Shown here one piece after another: positions 1-8,717 of a stretch of 64,000 nt of DNA. Numbering within the stretch: position 1 is the first letter of the stretch; the number at the start of each line of letters is the position of its first letter. Position numbers and translations under genes: made by a program. The DNA is from CAZNLL01 sp964573885. GTDB lineage: Bacteria > Desulfobacterota > DSM-4660 > Desulfatiglandales > Desulfatiglandaceae. The notes under the pieces are model-generated. The model was not told the DNA's origin and ran no database searches. It saw nothing but the letters and a program-made list of their open reading frames with translations. The DNA lies in the NCBI GenBank assembly GCA_964573885.1, contig CAZNLL010000001.1, positions 33,749-97,748 on the forward strand. Direction: 5' to 3'.

Positions 1-5
1 GGCGG

Positions 6-1145
6 ATGCTCCAGCTCAATCAAGAACAGAGGATGATCCTGAACACCGTCAGGGATATGGCCCGGGAAAAGATCAAGCCCAGGGCCGCTGAGATAGATGA
101 GAAGGGCGAGTTCCCTTGGGATACCGTAAGGCTTTATACCGAGAGCGGGGTTTTGTCCCCCCTCTTGCCGGAAGAATACGGAGGAATCGGAGCGGGGTAC
201 CTTCTCCTGGCCATGATTATTGAAGAGATCTCCAAGGTCTGCGCCGCTTCGGCCCTTATTCTTATCGCTCAGGCCGACGGTATGATGCCCATTCTTTACG
301 CGGGGAGCGAGGCCCTTAAAGAGACATTTTTGCCCAGGCTGGGCCAGGGGGCGCTTTCCGCCTTTGCAAGCACAGAACCGGGTGCGGGCTCTGATATCCT
401 ATCCATGAAAACCAGAGCGGTTCGCCGGGGAGATGTATATATCCTGAACGGTCGGAAATGCTTCATCACCAACGGAAGTGTGGCCGACCTGTTATGCGTC
501 TACGCCTATACAGACCCGGAGAAACGCTCCAAGGGCATGAGCGTCTTTGTGGTGGAGAAGGGGACCAAAGGCCTGGGTTATGGTAAGAACGAGAACAAGA
601 TGGGTATGCGGGGCTCCATCAATTCGGAGTTGGTCTTTGAGGATATGGCCGTACCCGAGGCCAACAGGATCGGAGAAGAGGGGGAGGGTTTCCCCAATAT
701 GATGAGAACCCTGGACAGCAGCCGCATCCTCTCGGCGGCCCAGGCGGTGGGGGTGGCCCAGGGGGCGATTGACCAATCCGTCCAGTATGCCAAGGAGAGG
801 GTCCAATTTGGAAGGCCCATTTCCGCCCTCCAGGGCATTCAATTTATGATCGCCGACATGGTGGCGAACACAGAGGCGGCCCGCTTGTTGACCTACCAGG
901 CGGCCACTTTTCTCGAAAGGGATGCAAGGTCCCAGGTGCCCAAATTCTGTGCCATGGCCAAATTCATTGCCTCGGATACGGCCATGAAGGTGACCACCGA
1001 CGCGGTACAGGTTATGGGGGGTTACGGATACATGAAAGACTATCCCGTGGAAAGGATGATGCGAGACGCCAAGTTGATTCAGATTTACACAGGCACCAAC
1101 CAGATCATGCGGGTTGTCGCGGCGCGTGAGATATTGAAGGACTGA
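6..1145 (+). CDS. Acyl-CoA dehydrogenase family protein
   Basis: This 379-residue protein has the full length of an FAD-dependent acyl-CoA dehydrogenase, which oxidises acyl-CoA to the 2-enoyl-CoA and passes electrons to ETF. The family signatures are visible: AFASTEPGAGSD near residue 120, CFITNG near 155, RVQFGRPIS near 265, and QVMGGYGYMKDYPVERMMRDAK near the C-terminus. In many family members a catalytic Glu sits in a C-terminal YEGT motif; here the motif reads YTGTNQI, with Thr at about residue 362. The base may lie elsewhere, as in isovaleryl-CoA dehydrogenases, or the substrate may be unusual. The start is at the window edge, so the ribosome binding site is only partly visible. It precedes an ABC importer and a CoA ligase, consistent with acyl-CoA catabolism. 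Family sure; substrate unknown. Confidence 0.93.
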   Translation: MLQLNQEQRMILNTVRDMAREKIKPRAAEIDEKGEFPWDTVRLYTESGVLSPLLPEEYGGIGAGYLLLAMIIEEISKVCAASALILIAQADGMMPILYAGSEALKETFLPRLGQGALSAFASTEPGAGSDILSMKTRAVRRGDVYILNGRKCFITNGSVADLLCVYAYTDPEKRSKGMSVFVVEKGTKGLGYGKNENKMGMRGSINSELVFEDMAVPEANRIGEEGEGFPNMMRTLDSSRILSAAQAVGVAQGAIDQSVQYAKERVQFGRPISALQGIQFMIADMVANTEAARLLTYQAATFLERDARSQVPKFCAMAKFIASDTAMKVTTDAVQVMGGYGYMKDYPVERMMRDAKLIQIYTGTNQIMRVVAAREILKD

Positions 1146-1216
1146 TGCCCGCGTGTTACAATTTGGATAACAAGGTAAGGCAACATTAACCCATAGACAG
1201 AGGAGGTGTAGGTAGG

Positions 1217-2488
1217 ATGAAGAAACGTTTTTTATTGTCCGCCCTTTTGCTGGTTGCCGCAGGTCTTGCTTTTTCCTTCCCGGCTCAGGTCCTTGCCGGA
1301 GGAAAACCCATTATACTGGGGCTGCCAACGGCAGTGAACACCGACTGGGGTCATGATGACATCAATGCCGTTAATCTGGCCGTCGAGGAAATCAACGCCA
1401 AGGGAGGCGTGTCCGTGGGCGGCGTGAAACGGCCCTTCAAGGTCCAGATCACCGATACCAGGGGTATGGACCCGGCAACACCGGCCCATGATGCGCTTAT
1501 GGCCGTTGAGAAACTCATCCTTCAGAAAGACCCCCACGCCATCGTGGTGGGTTTTGCCCGTTCCGAAATCTTTATGGCCGGGATGGACCTCATAGCCAAG
1601 CACAAGATCCCCTACCTGGGTTCCTATGCCACAACCCATATGTTTCAGAAGCAGTTCGCCAAGGATCCCGCCAAGTACAAATATCTCTTCCGCCTTTCCG
1701 TGGACGCCATTGCCGCGGCCAAGGCCGTGACCGACGCCATTGACACCTTAAAGAGACAGCACGGTCTGCAGAGGGTGTTCTTCATGCCCCAGGATACGCT
1801 GCTCAGCAAGGGCTTTAACGGCGTGCTTAAGCGTCATTGCGAGAACACGGGATGGCAGGTGGTGGGCTGGGAGTCCATCGCCAGCGACGCCAGCGATTTC
1901 TCAGCCGTCCTGACCAAGGTCAAGGAATCCGACGCCCAGATGATTTGTACCTTTTGGGACGTGGCCCGGGGGGGGACCATTCTCCTAAAGCAATGGTCCT
2001 CCATGCAGGTGCCCGCCCTTTTTGTGGGATTTGTGGTGGGGGCCAACTCACCCCGGGGCTGGGAGTTCATGGGCGAAGAAATCGAGTATAGCATCTATAC
2101 CGAGGCCCCAATCGGCTCCGGTATCCCTCTCAAAAAGTTGCCCAAGACCAGAAAGTTTGTGGAGAAGTTCATCGAGAAATTCGGGAAACCCCACGGGCAA
2201 TGGCTCACCGGCGCCGCCTATGATTCCATCTATGTGCTGGCCCAGGCCATTGAGCGTGCGGGGTGTCTGGATCCCGATAAAGTGGTGGCCGAGGTGGAGA
2301 AGACCGATTATGACGGGGTCATCGGAAGGATTCGGTTCGACGATACCCACCAGGTGGTGTACGGCACGGACCCCAAGGAGAGTGCTCTGTGCCTGGCCTA
2401 CCAATGGCAAGACGGCAAACAGGTGCCTATCTATCCCCCTGCGGTGGCCGAGGGCAAGGTCCGCCTCCCCCCGTGGATGAAGAAATAG
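1217..2488 (+). CDS. ABC transporter substrate-binding protein (LivK/Peripla_BP_6 type)
   Basis: This 423-residue periplasmic binding protein begins with a Sec signal peptide: a basic N-terminus, a hydrophobic stretch, and probable cleavage after VLA near residue 27. The mature part starts with IILGLPTAVNTDWGHDDINA and shows the two-lobe type I periplasmic binding fold of branched-chain amino-acid and amide binders (the INAKGGV and QDTLLSKGF stretches are typical). A Shine-Dalgarno, aggaggtg, lies shortly before the ATG. It is followed by two permeases and a fused ATPase, so it is the binding component of that importer. The neighbouring acyl-CoA dehydrogenase and CoA ligase make an organic acid a more likely ligand than an amino acid; that is inference. 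Confidence 0.9.
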   Translation: MKKRFLLSALLLVAAGLAFSFPAQVLAGGKPIILGLPTAVNTDWGHDDINAVNLAVEEINAKGGVSVGGVKRPFKVQITDTRGMDPATPAHDALMAVEKLILQKDPHAIVVGFARSEIFMAGMDLIAKHKIPYLGSYATTHMFQKQFAKDPAKYKYLFRLSVDAIAAAKAVTDAIDTLKRQHGLQRVFFMPQDTLLSKGFNGVLKRHCENTGWQVVGWESIASDASDFSAVLTKVKESDAQMICTFWDVARGGTILLKQWSSMQVPALFVGFVVGANSPRGWEFMGEEIEYSIYTEAPIGSGIPLKKLPKTRKFVEKFIEKFGKPHGQWLTGAAYDSIYVLAQAIERAGCLDPDKVVAEVEKTDYDGVIGRIRFDDTHQVVYGTDPKESALCLAYQWQDGKQVPIYPPAVAEGKVRLPPWMKK

Positions 2489-2501
2489 AGAGCGGTTTGC
2501 T

Positions 2502-2540
2502 GGGCAGAGGCAAAGGGGAGACCCCCCTTTGCCTCTGCCC
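2502..2540 (+). promoter_or_regulatory. Perfect 17-bp intercistronic stem-loop
   Basis: Positions 2502-2518 and 2524-2540 are perfect inverted repeats (17 bp) around a 5-base loop. No T-tract follows, so it is not a classic terminator. It lies between the binding-protein gene and the first permease gene, where such hairpins often protect the upstream mRNA and let the binding protein be made in excess over membrane components. Confidence 0.7.
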
Positions 2541-2581
2541 TGGTTGAGGGTCACCCTTTTCCATGGTCCGGGTGTAAGTCA

Positions 2582-3451
2582 ATGCTTTCACTGCTCATTT
2601 ATGGCCTTATTCAGAGCGTGATCCTGGTGCTTTATGCCTATGGATTCAGCCTGGTGTATGGCATCAGCGGTATTGCGAACTTCGCCCACGGGGGTATTTA
2701 TATCCTCGGGGGTTTCATGACCTGGTGTTTTATGAACGCCCTGGGTCTGCCCTATTTTCTCTCAGCCATTTTTTCGGTGATTCTCATGGGCCTCCTGGGA
2801 TTTGGCCTTTACTGGGGCTTGCTCTTGCGTATCCGGGGAATCGTCCTTTCCGAGGTGGTGGTCACTTTTGTGGCGGGCATAGCCATCCTGGAGATCCTGG
2901 CGTGGAAAGGACTGTACGGGTTCTACTACAACCTTCCCGTATTTGTGAAGGGGGGCATCAGCTTGGGCGATGTGGCCATAGACTATCAGCGCCTTTTTGC
3001 CCTGGGATCGGGGATCGCCCTGGCAGGACTCTTATGGGCCTTTGTCCATCACACCAGAATGGGCCTATCCTTTCGCGGTATCGCCCAGGACGAGCGCACT
3101 GCCCTCTCCCTGGGTATTGAATCGGATTGGGTCGGTGCCCTCAGCCTGGCCATAGGGTCCTCCCTGGCGGCCGTGGCGGCCATACTGGTCCTGCCCCTGG
3201 GTGTACTGGAGGCCAACATCGGCTATGACGTCCTGATTTACGCGGTCACCGTGGCCATTGTAGGGGGACTGGAGAGCGGCTTCGGTATGATAGCGGCGAG
3301 CCTCATTATCGGCTTCGGCCAGATCGCTGTGGCCAGGTACATAGGCTCCTCATGGATGATCATCGTCCCCCTTGGGGCCATTGTCCTCATCCTCGCCATC
3401 AGGCCGTCAGGCCTGTTTGGCAGTTTTAAGGAACTCGAGGAGCGTATCTAA
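2582..3451 (+). CDS. Branched-chain amino-acid-type ABC transporter permease, LivH family
   Basis: This 289-residue, very hydrophobic protein has about eight membrane segments and the LivH-family signatures: the N-terminal YGFSLVYGISGIANFAHGG and the cytoplasmic loop RMGLSFRGIAQDERTALSLGI (around residue 160), which contacts the ATPase. It forms the inner-membrane channel with the LivM-type protein encoded immediately downstream; its stop codon directly abuts the next ATG. The length matches the family. It belongs to the importer encoded at 1217-6050. The substrate cannot be read from the sequence. Confidence 0.93.
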   Translation: MLSLLIYGLIQSVILVLYAYGFSLVYGISGIANFAHGGIYILGGFMTWCFMNALGLPYFLSAIFSVILMGLLGFGLYWGLLLRIRGIVLSEVVVTFVAGIAILEILAWKGLYGFYYNLPVFVKGGISLGDVAIDYQRLFALGSGIALAGLLWAFVHHTRMGLSFRGIAQDERTALSLGIESDWVGALSLAIGSSLAAVAAILVLPLGVLEANIGYDVLIYAVTVAIVGGLESGFGMIAASLIIGFGQIAVARYIGSSWMIIVPLGAIVLILAIRPSGLFGSFKELEERI

Positions 3452-4465
3452 ATGGCGGATAACGGGGGAAGCTATCGAAAAGAAAGGGTGGATCGGGGAA
3501 TCAAGGCGAGGAGTGATTCTGTTTACGCCATTGCCTCCTTTCGCGACCTCTCCTACCTTCTTCTTCCCAGGTTTTTGCCTCTGTTAGTGGCCTTTATCCT
3601 TCCCCTCATTGTAGGGGATTACTGGGGCAAGGTCCTGGTTTACGCGGCCGTATTCGGGATCTTGGCCCTGAGCTGGGATTTTCTGGCCTCCTGCGGCCTT
3701 TTCTCCCTTGGCCAGGCCCTGTTTTTCGGTATTGGGGCTTACCTGGCCGGGGCTTTTAATTATTACCTCCACTGGCCCATTTACGCGACGATCCCCGCGG
3801 CTTCGGTGGGGGGGGCCCTCTTGTGTACGGCCCTCCTTGCACCCGTTATGAGGTTGCGGGGAGTCTATTTCGCCATGATAACCTTGGTACTCCCTATGCT
3901 CTTCTCACGCCTCATTGTGGCCACCAAGGTGATCGGCGGTTCCCACGGAATCACCAACCTCACCCCCTTGGGCAGTCGGTGGTTCACGATTTATTTCGCC
4001 CTCCTCGCCCTCTTTGTGTGCCTTTTTGTCTTCAGGAGAATTATGGCCCAGGACTATGGCCTTGTGTTGAGTGCCATTCGGGACGATGACCGTGCCGTCA
4101 TGAGCGCGGCCATCAATATTTTTTGGCGAAAGGTCCAGGCCCTGTTTATCGCCTCCGGGGTGGGTTGTTTTGCCGGGGCCCTCATGTGCCATAATTACCA
4201 GTTCGTGGGTCCCAGCGCCTTTGCCCTGGATTATTCCCTTATGCCCCTGGCCGCCACCGCCCTGGGTGGACCGGGTTCCTTTGTGGGTGCGGTGCTGGGA
4301 AGCGCGGTCCTGGTGCCGCTCTCCGAGGCCCTGAGGGCCTTTGGCGGCCTCAGGATAGCCTTCTACTGCCTTATCCTCATGGCCTGCATTATTGTCCTTC
4401 CCGAGGGGATCTTTCATTACATGGCGAGGAAATATCACCGGTTTGAGAGGATGGTGAAGGTATAG
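3452..4465 (+). CDS. Branched-chain amino-acid-type ABC transporter permease, LivM family
   Basis: This 337-residue integral membrane protein is of the LivM family. A charged N-terminal tail of about 40 residues precedes the first membrane segment. The family core is clear: ALSWDFLASCGLFSLGQALFFGIGAY (about residues 70-95), LRGVYFAMITL, and the coupling loop YGLVLSAIRDDDRAVMSAAIN. The ATG at 3452 directly follows the LivH stop codon, so translation is coupled. It pairs with the LivH-type protein to form the importer channel. Length is ordinary for LivM proteins. Confidence 0.93.
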   Translation: MADNGGSYRKERVDRGIKARSDSVYAIASFRDLSYLLLPRFLPLLVAFILPLIVGDYWGKVLVYAAVFGILALSWDFLASCGLFSLGQALFFGIGAYLAGAFNYYLHWPIYATIPAASVGGALLCTALLAPVMRLRGVYFAMITLVLPMLFSRLIVATKVIGGSHGITNLTPLGSRWFTIYFALLALFVCLFVFRRIMAQDYGLVLSAIRDDDRAVMSAAINIFWRKVQALFIASGVGCFAGALMCHNYQFVGPSAFALDYSLMPLAATALGGPGSFVGAVLGSAVLVPLSEALRAFGGLRIAFYCLILMACIIVLPEGIFHYMARKYHRFERMVKV

Positions 4466-4475
4466 GAAACAGGAC

Positions 4476-6050
4476 ATGGATGAGGAGATCATTCTAAAAG
4501 TAGAAGACTTGCGTAAGCATTTCGGGGGGGTTATGGCCACCTCGGATGTAAGTTTTCGGCTCCGCAGGGGCGAGTTCCTGGGGCTTATCGGACCGAACGG
4601 CTCGGGTAAGACCACCCTGGTCAACCTCATAACCGGCTTTATTCGGCCTGACGCAGGAAGAATTATTTATAAGGGCAAGGACATCACCGGAAAGATGCCC
4701 TATACCATTGCAGGCATGGGCATCGCCCGAACCTTTCAAATGGTGCGTCTCTTTTACAACCTTGCCGCTTACAAGAACATCATCATTCCCCTCTGTTCCC
4801 CCCGGGTCCAGGCCCGGAGGGGCGGCAAGTACGGGGAGAGAGATGATATGGCCGTGGAGCTTCTGGATGAGTTCGGATTCGAACGCAACTCCTACGTGCC
4901 CTATAAGGCGGCAGGCAGTCTGCCCCACGGGTATTTGAAGCGGCTGGACCTGGCCCGGGCCATGGCCCTTCGTCCTGATCTCCTCTTGCTGGACGAGCTC
5001 TTCTCGGGTATGTCCATGTCAGAGGTGGCCGCCACCCTTCCCCTCCTGGAGAAGCTCAGTGAAGAAGGCCTGAGCATTATTATGGTGGAACACAGACTCA
5101 AGGAGCTCTTCCGCGTGGCCCGCCGGGTCATTGTATTGAATTTCGGCCAAAAGATAGCTGAAGGGTCTCCCGAGGAAGTCATGAAGAGCGAGGCGGTGGC
5201 CTCGGCCTATCTTGGAAGCGAGTCGGATGTCCCGGAATCGCCTTCCGTGGAGGGGACCCCGGCCGTTTCAGGGGAAGCGGAAAAGGAGAGGCCTGAAAAA
5301 CGGCCCATGTTGGAGGTGAGCAACCTTACCGTTTATTTTGAGAACGCCCTGGCCCTCAATGATGTCTCCCTGGGCGTAGAAGAGAATGAAATCGTTGGCA
5401 TTCTTGGCTCCAACAGTTCCGGGAAGACCAGTCTGATGAACACCGTCTCCGGCCTGATCCTGGATATGAAGAAAAAGGAGGATCGTCGGGGTGGGGAGCG
5501 GATTTCCGTGTACGGAGAAGTCGTTTTCAAGGGCAAAAGGATTACCGGCCTGGGACCGGTTGAAAGGGTAAGGCGGGGCCTGGCCCTCTGCAGGGAAAGG
5601 CATCCGGTCTTTCGTGACAGCGATGTTATGGAGAACCTCAGGATCGCCGGAAACCGGCATAAGTCCGGTGAAGTCAAGGACTCCATAGCCCTTGTTTTTG
5701 AAATCTTTCCCCATTTAAAGTACATACGAAAGAGAAAGGGCGGGCTATTAAGCGGGGGAGAGCAACAAATGCTCGTCATTGCTATGGCCCTGGTCACGAG
5801 GCCCGAGTTGCTACTCCTGGACGAACCGCTCCTTGGTTTAAGCCCCCTTTTGCAGTCCAATGTGGCCGAGGCCATGAAGGACATCAGTCTTAGAGGCGTG
5901 ACCCTTATGGTGACTGAGCAATTTGCTAGACCCCTGCTGCCCGTCATCAACCGGGGGTATGTCCTGGAAAACGGTATCCTGGTTATGGGGGGCTCCAGGC
6001 AGGAACTTGAAGAGAACCCCGAGGTGCGGGCATCTTATCTGGGTGCGTGA
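4476..6050 (+). CDS. Fused tandem ABC ATPase (LivG-LivF type in one chain)
   Basis: This 524-residue protein carries two complete ABC nucleotide-binding domains that are usually separate LivG and LivF subunits. The first has a Walker A GPNGSGKT at residues 39-46, a degenerate signature LPHGYLKR and a Walker B LLLLDELF. The second has a Walker A GSNSSGKT near residue 310, a standard signature LLSGGEQQ and a Walker B LLLLDEPL. A linker of about 40 residues rich in Glu and Pro (around 245-285) joins them. It powers the LivHM-type channel encoded just upstream. The reading frame is continuous, with no sign of a frame error at the junction. The fusion would fix a 1:1 ATPase stoichiometry. Confidence 0.93.
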   Translation: MDEEIILKVEDLRKHFGGVMATSDVSFRLRRGEFLGLIGPNGSGKTTLVNLITGFIRPDAGRIIYKGKDITGKMPYTIAGMGIARTFQMVRLFYNLAAYKNIIIPLCSPRVQARRGGKYGERDDMAVELLDEFGFERNSYVPYKAAGSLPHGYLKRLDLARAMALRPDLLLLDELFSGMSMSEVAATLPLLEKLSEEGLSIIMVEHRLKELFRVARRVIVLNFGQKIAEGSPEEVMKSEAVASAYLGSESDVPESPSVEGTPAVSGEAEKERPEKRPMLEVSNLTVYFENALALNDVSLGVEENEIVGILGSNSSGKTSLMNTVSGLILDMKKKEDRRGGERISVYGEVVFKGKRITGLGPVERVRRGLALCRERHPVFRDSDVMENLRIAGNRHKSGEVKDSIALVFEIFPHLKYIRKRKGGLLSGGEQQMLVIAMALVTRPELLLLDEPLLGLSPLLQSNVAEAMKDISLRGVTLMVTEQFARPLLPVINRGYVLENGILVMGGSRQELEENPEVRASYLGA

Positions 6051-6071
6051 GCGAGAAAAGGAGAAAGGGCC

Positions 6072-7727
6072 TTGAGTGAAAAGGAGATGGCCTTTGACAC
6101 AATCTACGGGCGTTTCGAAGAGGTGGCCGGGAAATTCCCCCGCAGGACGGCTGTCATCTGCCTGGGCGAGCGTTACAGTTACACCCAACTCAAAGAGATG
6201 ATCCTCAAATTCGCCGCCTCCTTGCTCGATCTGGGTGCGGGGGAGGGGGATAGGATCCTTTTGTATCTCCACAACCTCCCCCAGAGCGTGATCGCCTATC
6301 TTGCCCTTCACCGGATTCATGCCATACCCGTACCTGTGGCCCCCGTATATACGGCCTACGACCTCAAGTATTTCGCCAATGACCTGGGGGCGAAGACCAT
6401 CATTTGCATGGACAGTAACCTCAGTTATGTGGATGAAGTGTTTCCTGAGACCCCCTTGGAGAGGGTGATCGTCACCAACATCACTGACCTTGTTCCCTGG
6501 TGGAAAAGGCTCGTTGCCAGGGGTTTTGACCGGGTTCCGAGAGGGAAAGTCCCCTCCGGAGAGGAGTTTTTCTTCTTCAGAAAGCTCATAAGCGGGGGAC
6601 GGCCGGATTCGTTGCCTCCCTTTCGCGCCCCGGGGGGGGACAAAACGGCCCTTGTCCTCTATACCGGGGGGACCACAGGGGAGCCCAAGGGAGTGCCTCT
6701 GAGTGTTGGACTCTTTTTATCACGCATTGAGGAATGGAGACGACTGAGCACGCCCCTTGTCGGCCCCGGGGAGATGGTGACCGCCCTGGCCGCCCCTTTC
6801 TATCACATCATCGGACAGATGGACGGCCTCACCCCCCTGTTGACGGACGGAGGCACCCTGTTGTTGTTTCCCCGGGTCCATTTGGACGCCATGATGGACC
6901 ATATACAGCGCTACGGGGTGACCAATATCTTTGCCGTCCCCGCCATGTACCGGATGATCCTGGAGCACGACCGGGTGGACCAATACGATTTGAGTTCCCT
7001 TAAGTATTGTGGATGCGGAGGGGATGTCCTGCCCTTGGAGGTGGCCAGGCGGTGGGAGCAAAGGTTTAAAATCCCCCTTTACCAGGGGTACGGTGCTACA
7101 GAGACCTGCGGCACGGTGACGGCCACCTATGTGGCGGATGGTAAGGCCCCGGACGGGAGTATCGGGAAGGTGGTGCCGGGGAATAAAATAAGACTGGCGG
7201 ATCCGGACACACTGGAGCCGGTCTCTGCGGACCGGGGGGGTGACCTTTTGTGTACCACGGAGCACGGGACCAAGGCCTATTGGAATAAGCCTGGAGAGAC
7301 CGCCGAGGCCTTCATTGAGATGGAGGGAGAGGTCTGGTATCGCACAAAGGATATTGTGCGTATGGATGAAGAGGGCTGGTGTTTTTTTGTGGACCGAACC
7401 GCCGACGTGATCAAGCACAAGGGATATCGCATCGCCGCTGCTGAAGTGGAAAAAGTGCTGCAAGAGCATCCTGCGGTGATAGCCTCCTGCGTTGTGGGGG
7501 TCCCGCACGAAAAGTTCGGAGAATGGATCAAGGCCTTTGTGGTGGTCAAAGAGGACGTGAAAGGCGTGAACGCCCACATCCTGAAACGGTGGTGCGGGGA
7601 TAGACTGGCCCCTTACAAGATTCCCCAGTATATCGAATTTCGTGACATGTTGCCCAAATCCAAGGTGGGAAAGATGCTGAGACGGGAGATGAGAAAGGAA
7701 GAGTTAAAAAAGCGGGAAGGCGGGTAA
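6072..7727 (+). CDS. AMP-dependent acyl-CoA synthetase/ligase
   Basis: This 551-residue member of the ANL superfamily activates a carboxylic acid to acyl-AMP and then acyl-CoA. The phosphate-binding motif LVLYTGGTTGEPKG lies near residues 194-207, the A5 motif YQGYGATETCG in the middle, and the hinge with VDRTADVIKHKGYRI and the catalytic lysine of PKSKVGKMLRREMR at the C-terminus. The chosen start is TTG at 6072, after a gagaaagg Shine-Dalgarno; an ATG 15 bases later is possible. It sits at the end of the first importer operon, so vectorial uptake and CoA activation of the imported acid is the likely role. The substrate is not determinable. Confidence 0.92.
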   Translation: MSEKEMAFDTIYGRFEEVAGKFPRRTAVICLGERYSYTQLKEMILKFAASLLDLGAGEGDRILLYLHNLPQSVIAYLALHRIHAIPVPVAPVYTAYDLKYFANDLGAKTIICMDSNLSYVDEVFPETPLERVIVTNITDLVPWWKRLVARGFDRVPRGKVPSGEEFFFFRKLISGGRPDSLPPFRAPGGDKTALVLYTGGTTGEPKGVPLSVGLFLSRIEEWRRLSTPLVGPGEMVTALAAPFYHIIGQMDGLTPLLTDGGTLLLFPRVHLDAMMDHIQRYGVTNIFAVPAMYRMILEHDRVDQYDLSSLKYCGCGGDVLPLEVARRWEQRFKIPLYQGYGATETCGTVTATYVADGKAPDGSIGKVVPGNKIRLADPDTLEPVSADRGGDLLCTTEHGTKAYWNKPGETAEAFIEMEGEVWYRTKDIVRMDEEGWCFFVDRTADVIKHKGYRIAAAEVEKVLQEHPAVIASCVVGVPHEKFGEWIKAFVVVKEDVKGVNAHILKRWCGDRLAPYKIPQYIEFRDMLPKSKVGKMLRREMRKEELKKREGG

Positions 7728-7740
7728 GAGCGCCACCATT

Positions 7741-7938
7741 ATGGCCATGACCAAGTGTCTTCTCCTGGAGGTAAGGCGGGATGATTTCCTCGAAATGGTT
7801 AAACGGTCCCCCCGCCTGGGTGTCAAGATCCTCATGAAACGCTCTGAACTTCTGGTTTCTCGGTTGCGTCAGGCCGTCAGGATATATAATCCGCTTGACA
7901 ACGACCCTGTCCATCGCCTTAAGCAAGTAACAAGATGA
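7741..7938 (+). pseudogene. Truncated cyclic-nucleotide-binding-domain remnant
   Basis: The 65 encoded residues match only the last beta-strand and C-helix of a cNMP-binding domain: an SATIMAMTKCLLLEVRRDDF-like stretch, then VKRSPRLGVKILM and SELLVSRLRQ. The similarity begins upstream of the ATG, at about 7729, and the frame is closed by a stop at 7705. The rest of the domain, including the phosphate-binding cassette, is absent because the CoA ligase gene occupies that space. It looks like the tail of a gene that lost its front by deletion. However, its stop overlaps the rlpA start as ATGA, so it may still be translated and coupled to rlpA. A functional small protein cannot be excluded. Confidence 0.55.
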
Positions 7939-8717
7939 GAAAGACGCTCCTTTTGACAACCCCCTTTCTTTTGTGCCTTTTTGCCTGTGCGCCGGACACG
8001 GTTCGTGTGCACAAGCCCCCTCCTTCTGAGAAACTCATGGTCATGCCGGAGCCGATAGAGGGCGTTCCTCTCAGGTCTTATGACATTAACGGGGCCCGGT
8101 ATTACCCCCTGCCCGAATCGTGGGGGTTTGTCCAAGAGGGAAGGGCGTCATGGTATGGGGAGCCTTTCCATGGCAGGCCTACTTCAAGCGGCGAAATCTA
8201 TAATATGAATGCCAAAACCGCCGCCCATAAGACCCTTCCCCTGGGGACCTATGTGGAGGTGGTCAACCAGACCAATAACCGATGTACGGTGGTACGGATT
8301 AACGACCGGGGCCCTTTTGTGAAAGGGAGGATTATCGACCTCTCTTATAAGGCGGGAAAAGAAATAGGCCTGATCGGACCGGGTGTGGCTGAGGTTACAA
8401 TAACGGCTCTGGGCAAAGAGGTGGGGAGATTTCAGTCCACCCGGGGACCCAGACCCGTGGTGGAAGTGAAGGACCTGAAAGCGGGTCAGTTTACCGTCCA
8501 GGTGGGGGCCTTCACCAACAAGGGAAATGCCCTCAGACTCACGGACCGGCTCAAAGTGATCTTTGACTACGTGGAGATTACCCCCCATGAAGACCCAAAA
8601 AAGGGGGAAATTTACAGGGTCCGTGTGACAAGATCAAAGACCCTCACTGAAGCGGCGCAGACCGAGAAAAAGCTGGAAGGCATGGGCTTTGAGGAGGCCT
8701 TTATCGTGAGCCTTTAG
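7935..8717 (+). CDS. rlpA: RlpA-like septal/peptidoglycan lipoprotein with SPOR domain
   Basis: This 260-residue outer-membrane lipoprotein has a signal peptide ending in the lipobox LFAC (Cys 18). A double-psi beta-barrel follows, with GRASWYGEPFHGRPTSSGE and the catalytic-site motif INDRGPF, then YKAGKEIGLIGPGVAEV. The last 75 residues (AGQFTVQVGAFTNKGNA onward) form a SPOR domain that binds denuded glycan at the division septum. RlpA proteins are lytic transglycosylases or septal proteins in other bacteria. The ATG overlaps the stop of the preceding remnant (ATGA). The gene converges with ihfA, and the two coding ends overlap by 17 bases. Confidence 0.9.
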   Translation: MRKTLLLTTPFLLCLFACAPDTVRVHKPPPSEKLMVMPEPIEGVPLRSYDINGARYYPLPESWGFVQEGRASWYGEPFHGRPTSSGEIYNMNAKTAAHKTLPLGTYVEVVNQTNNRCTVVRINDRGPFVKGRIIDLSYKAGKEIGLIGPGVAEVTITALGKEVGRFQSTRGPRPVVEVKDLKAGQFTVQVGAFTNKGNALRLTDRLKVIFDYVEITPHEDPKKGEIYRVRVTRSKTLTEAAQTEKKLEGMGFEEAFIVSL

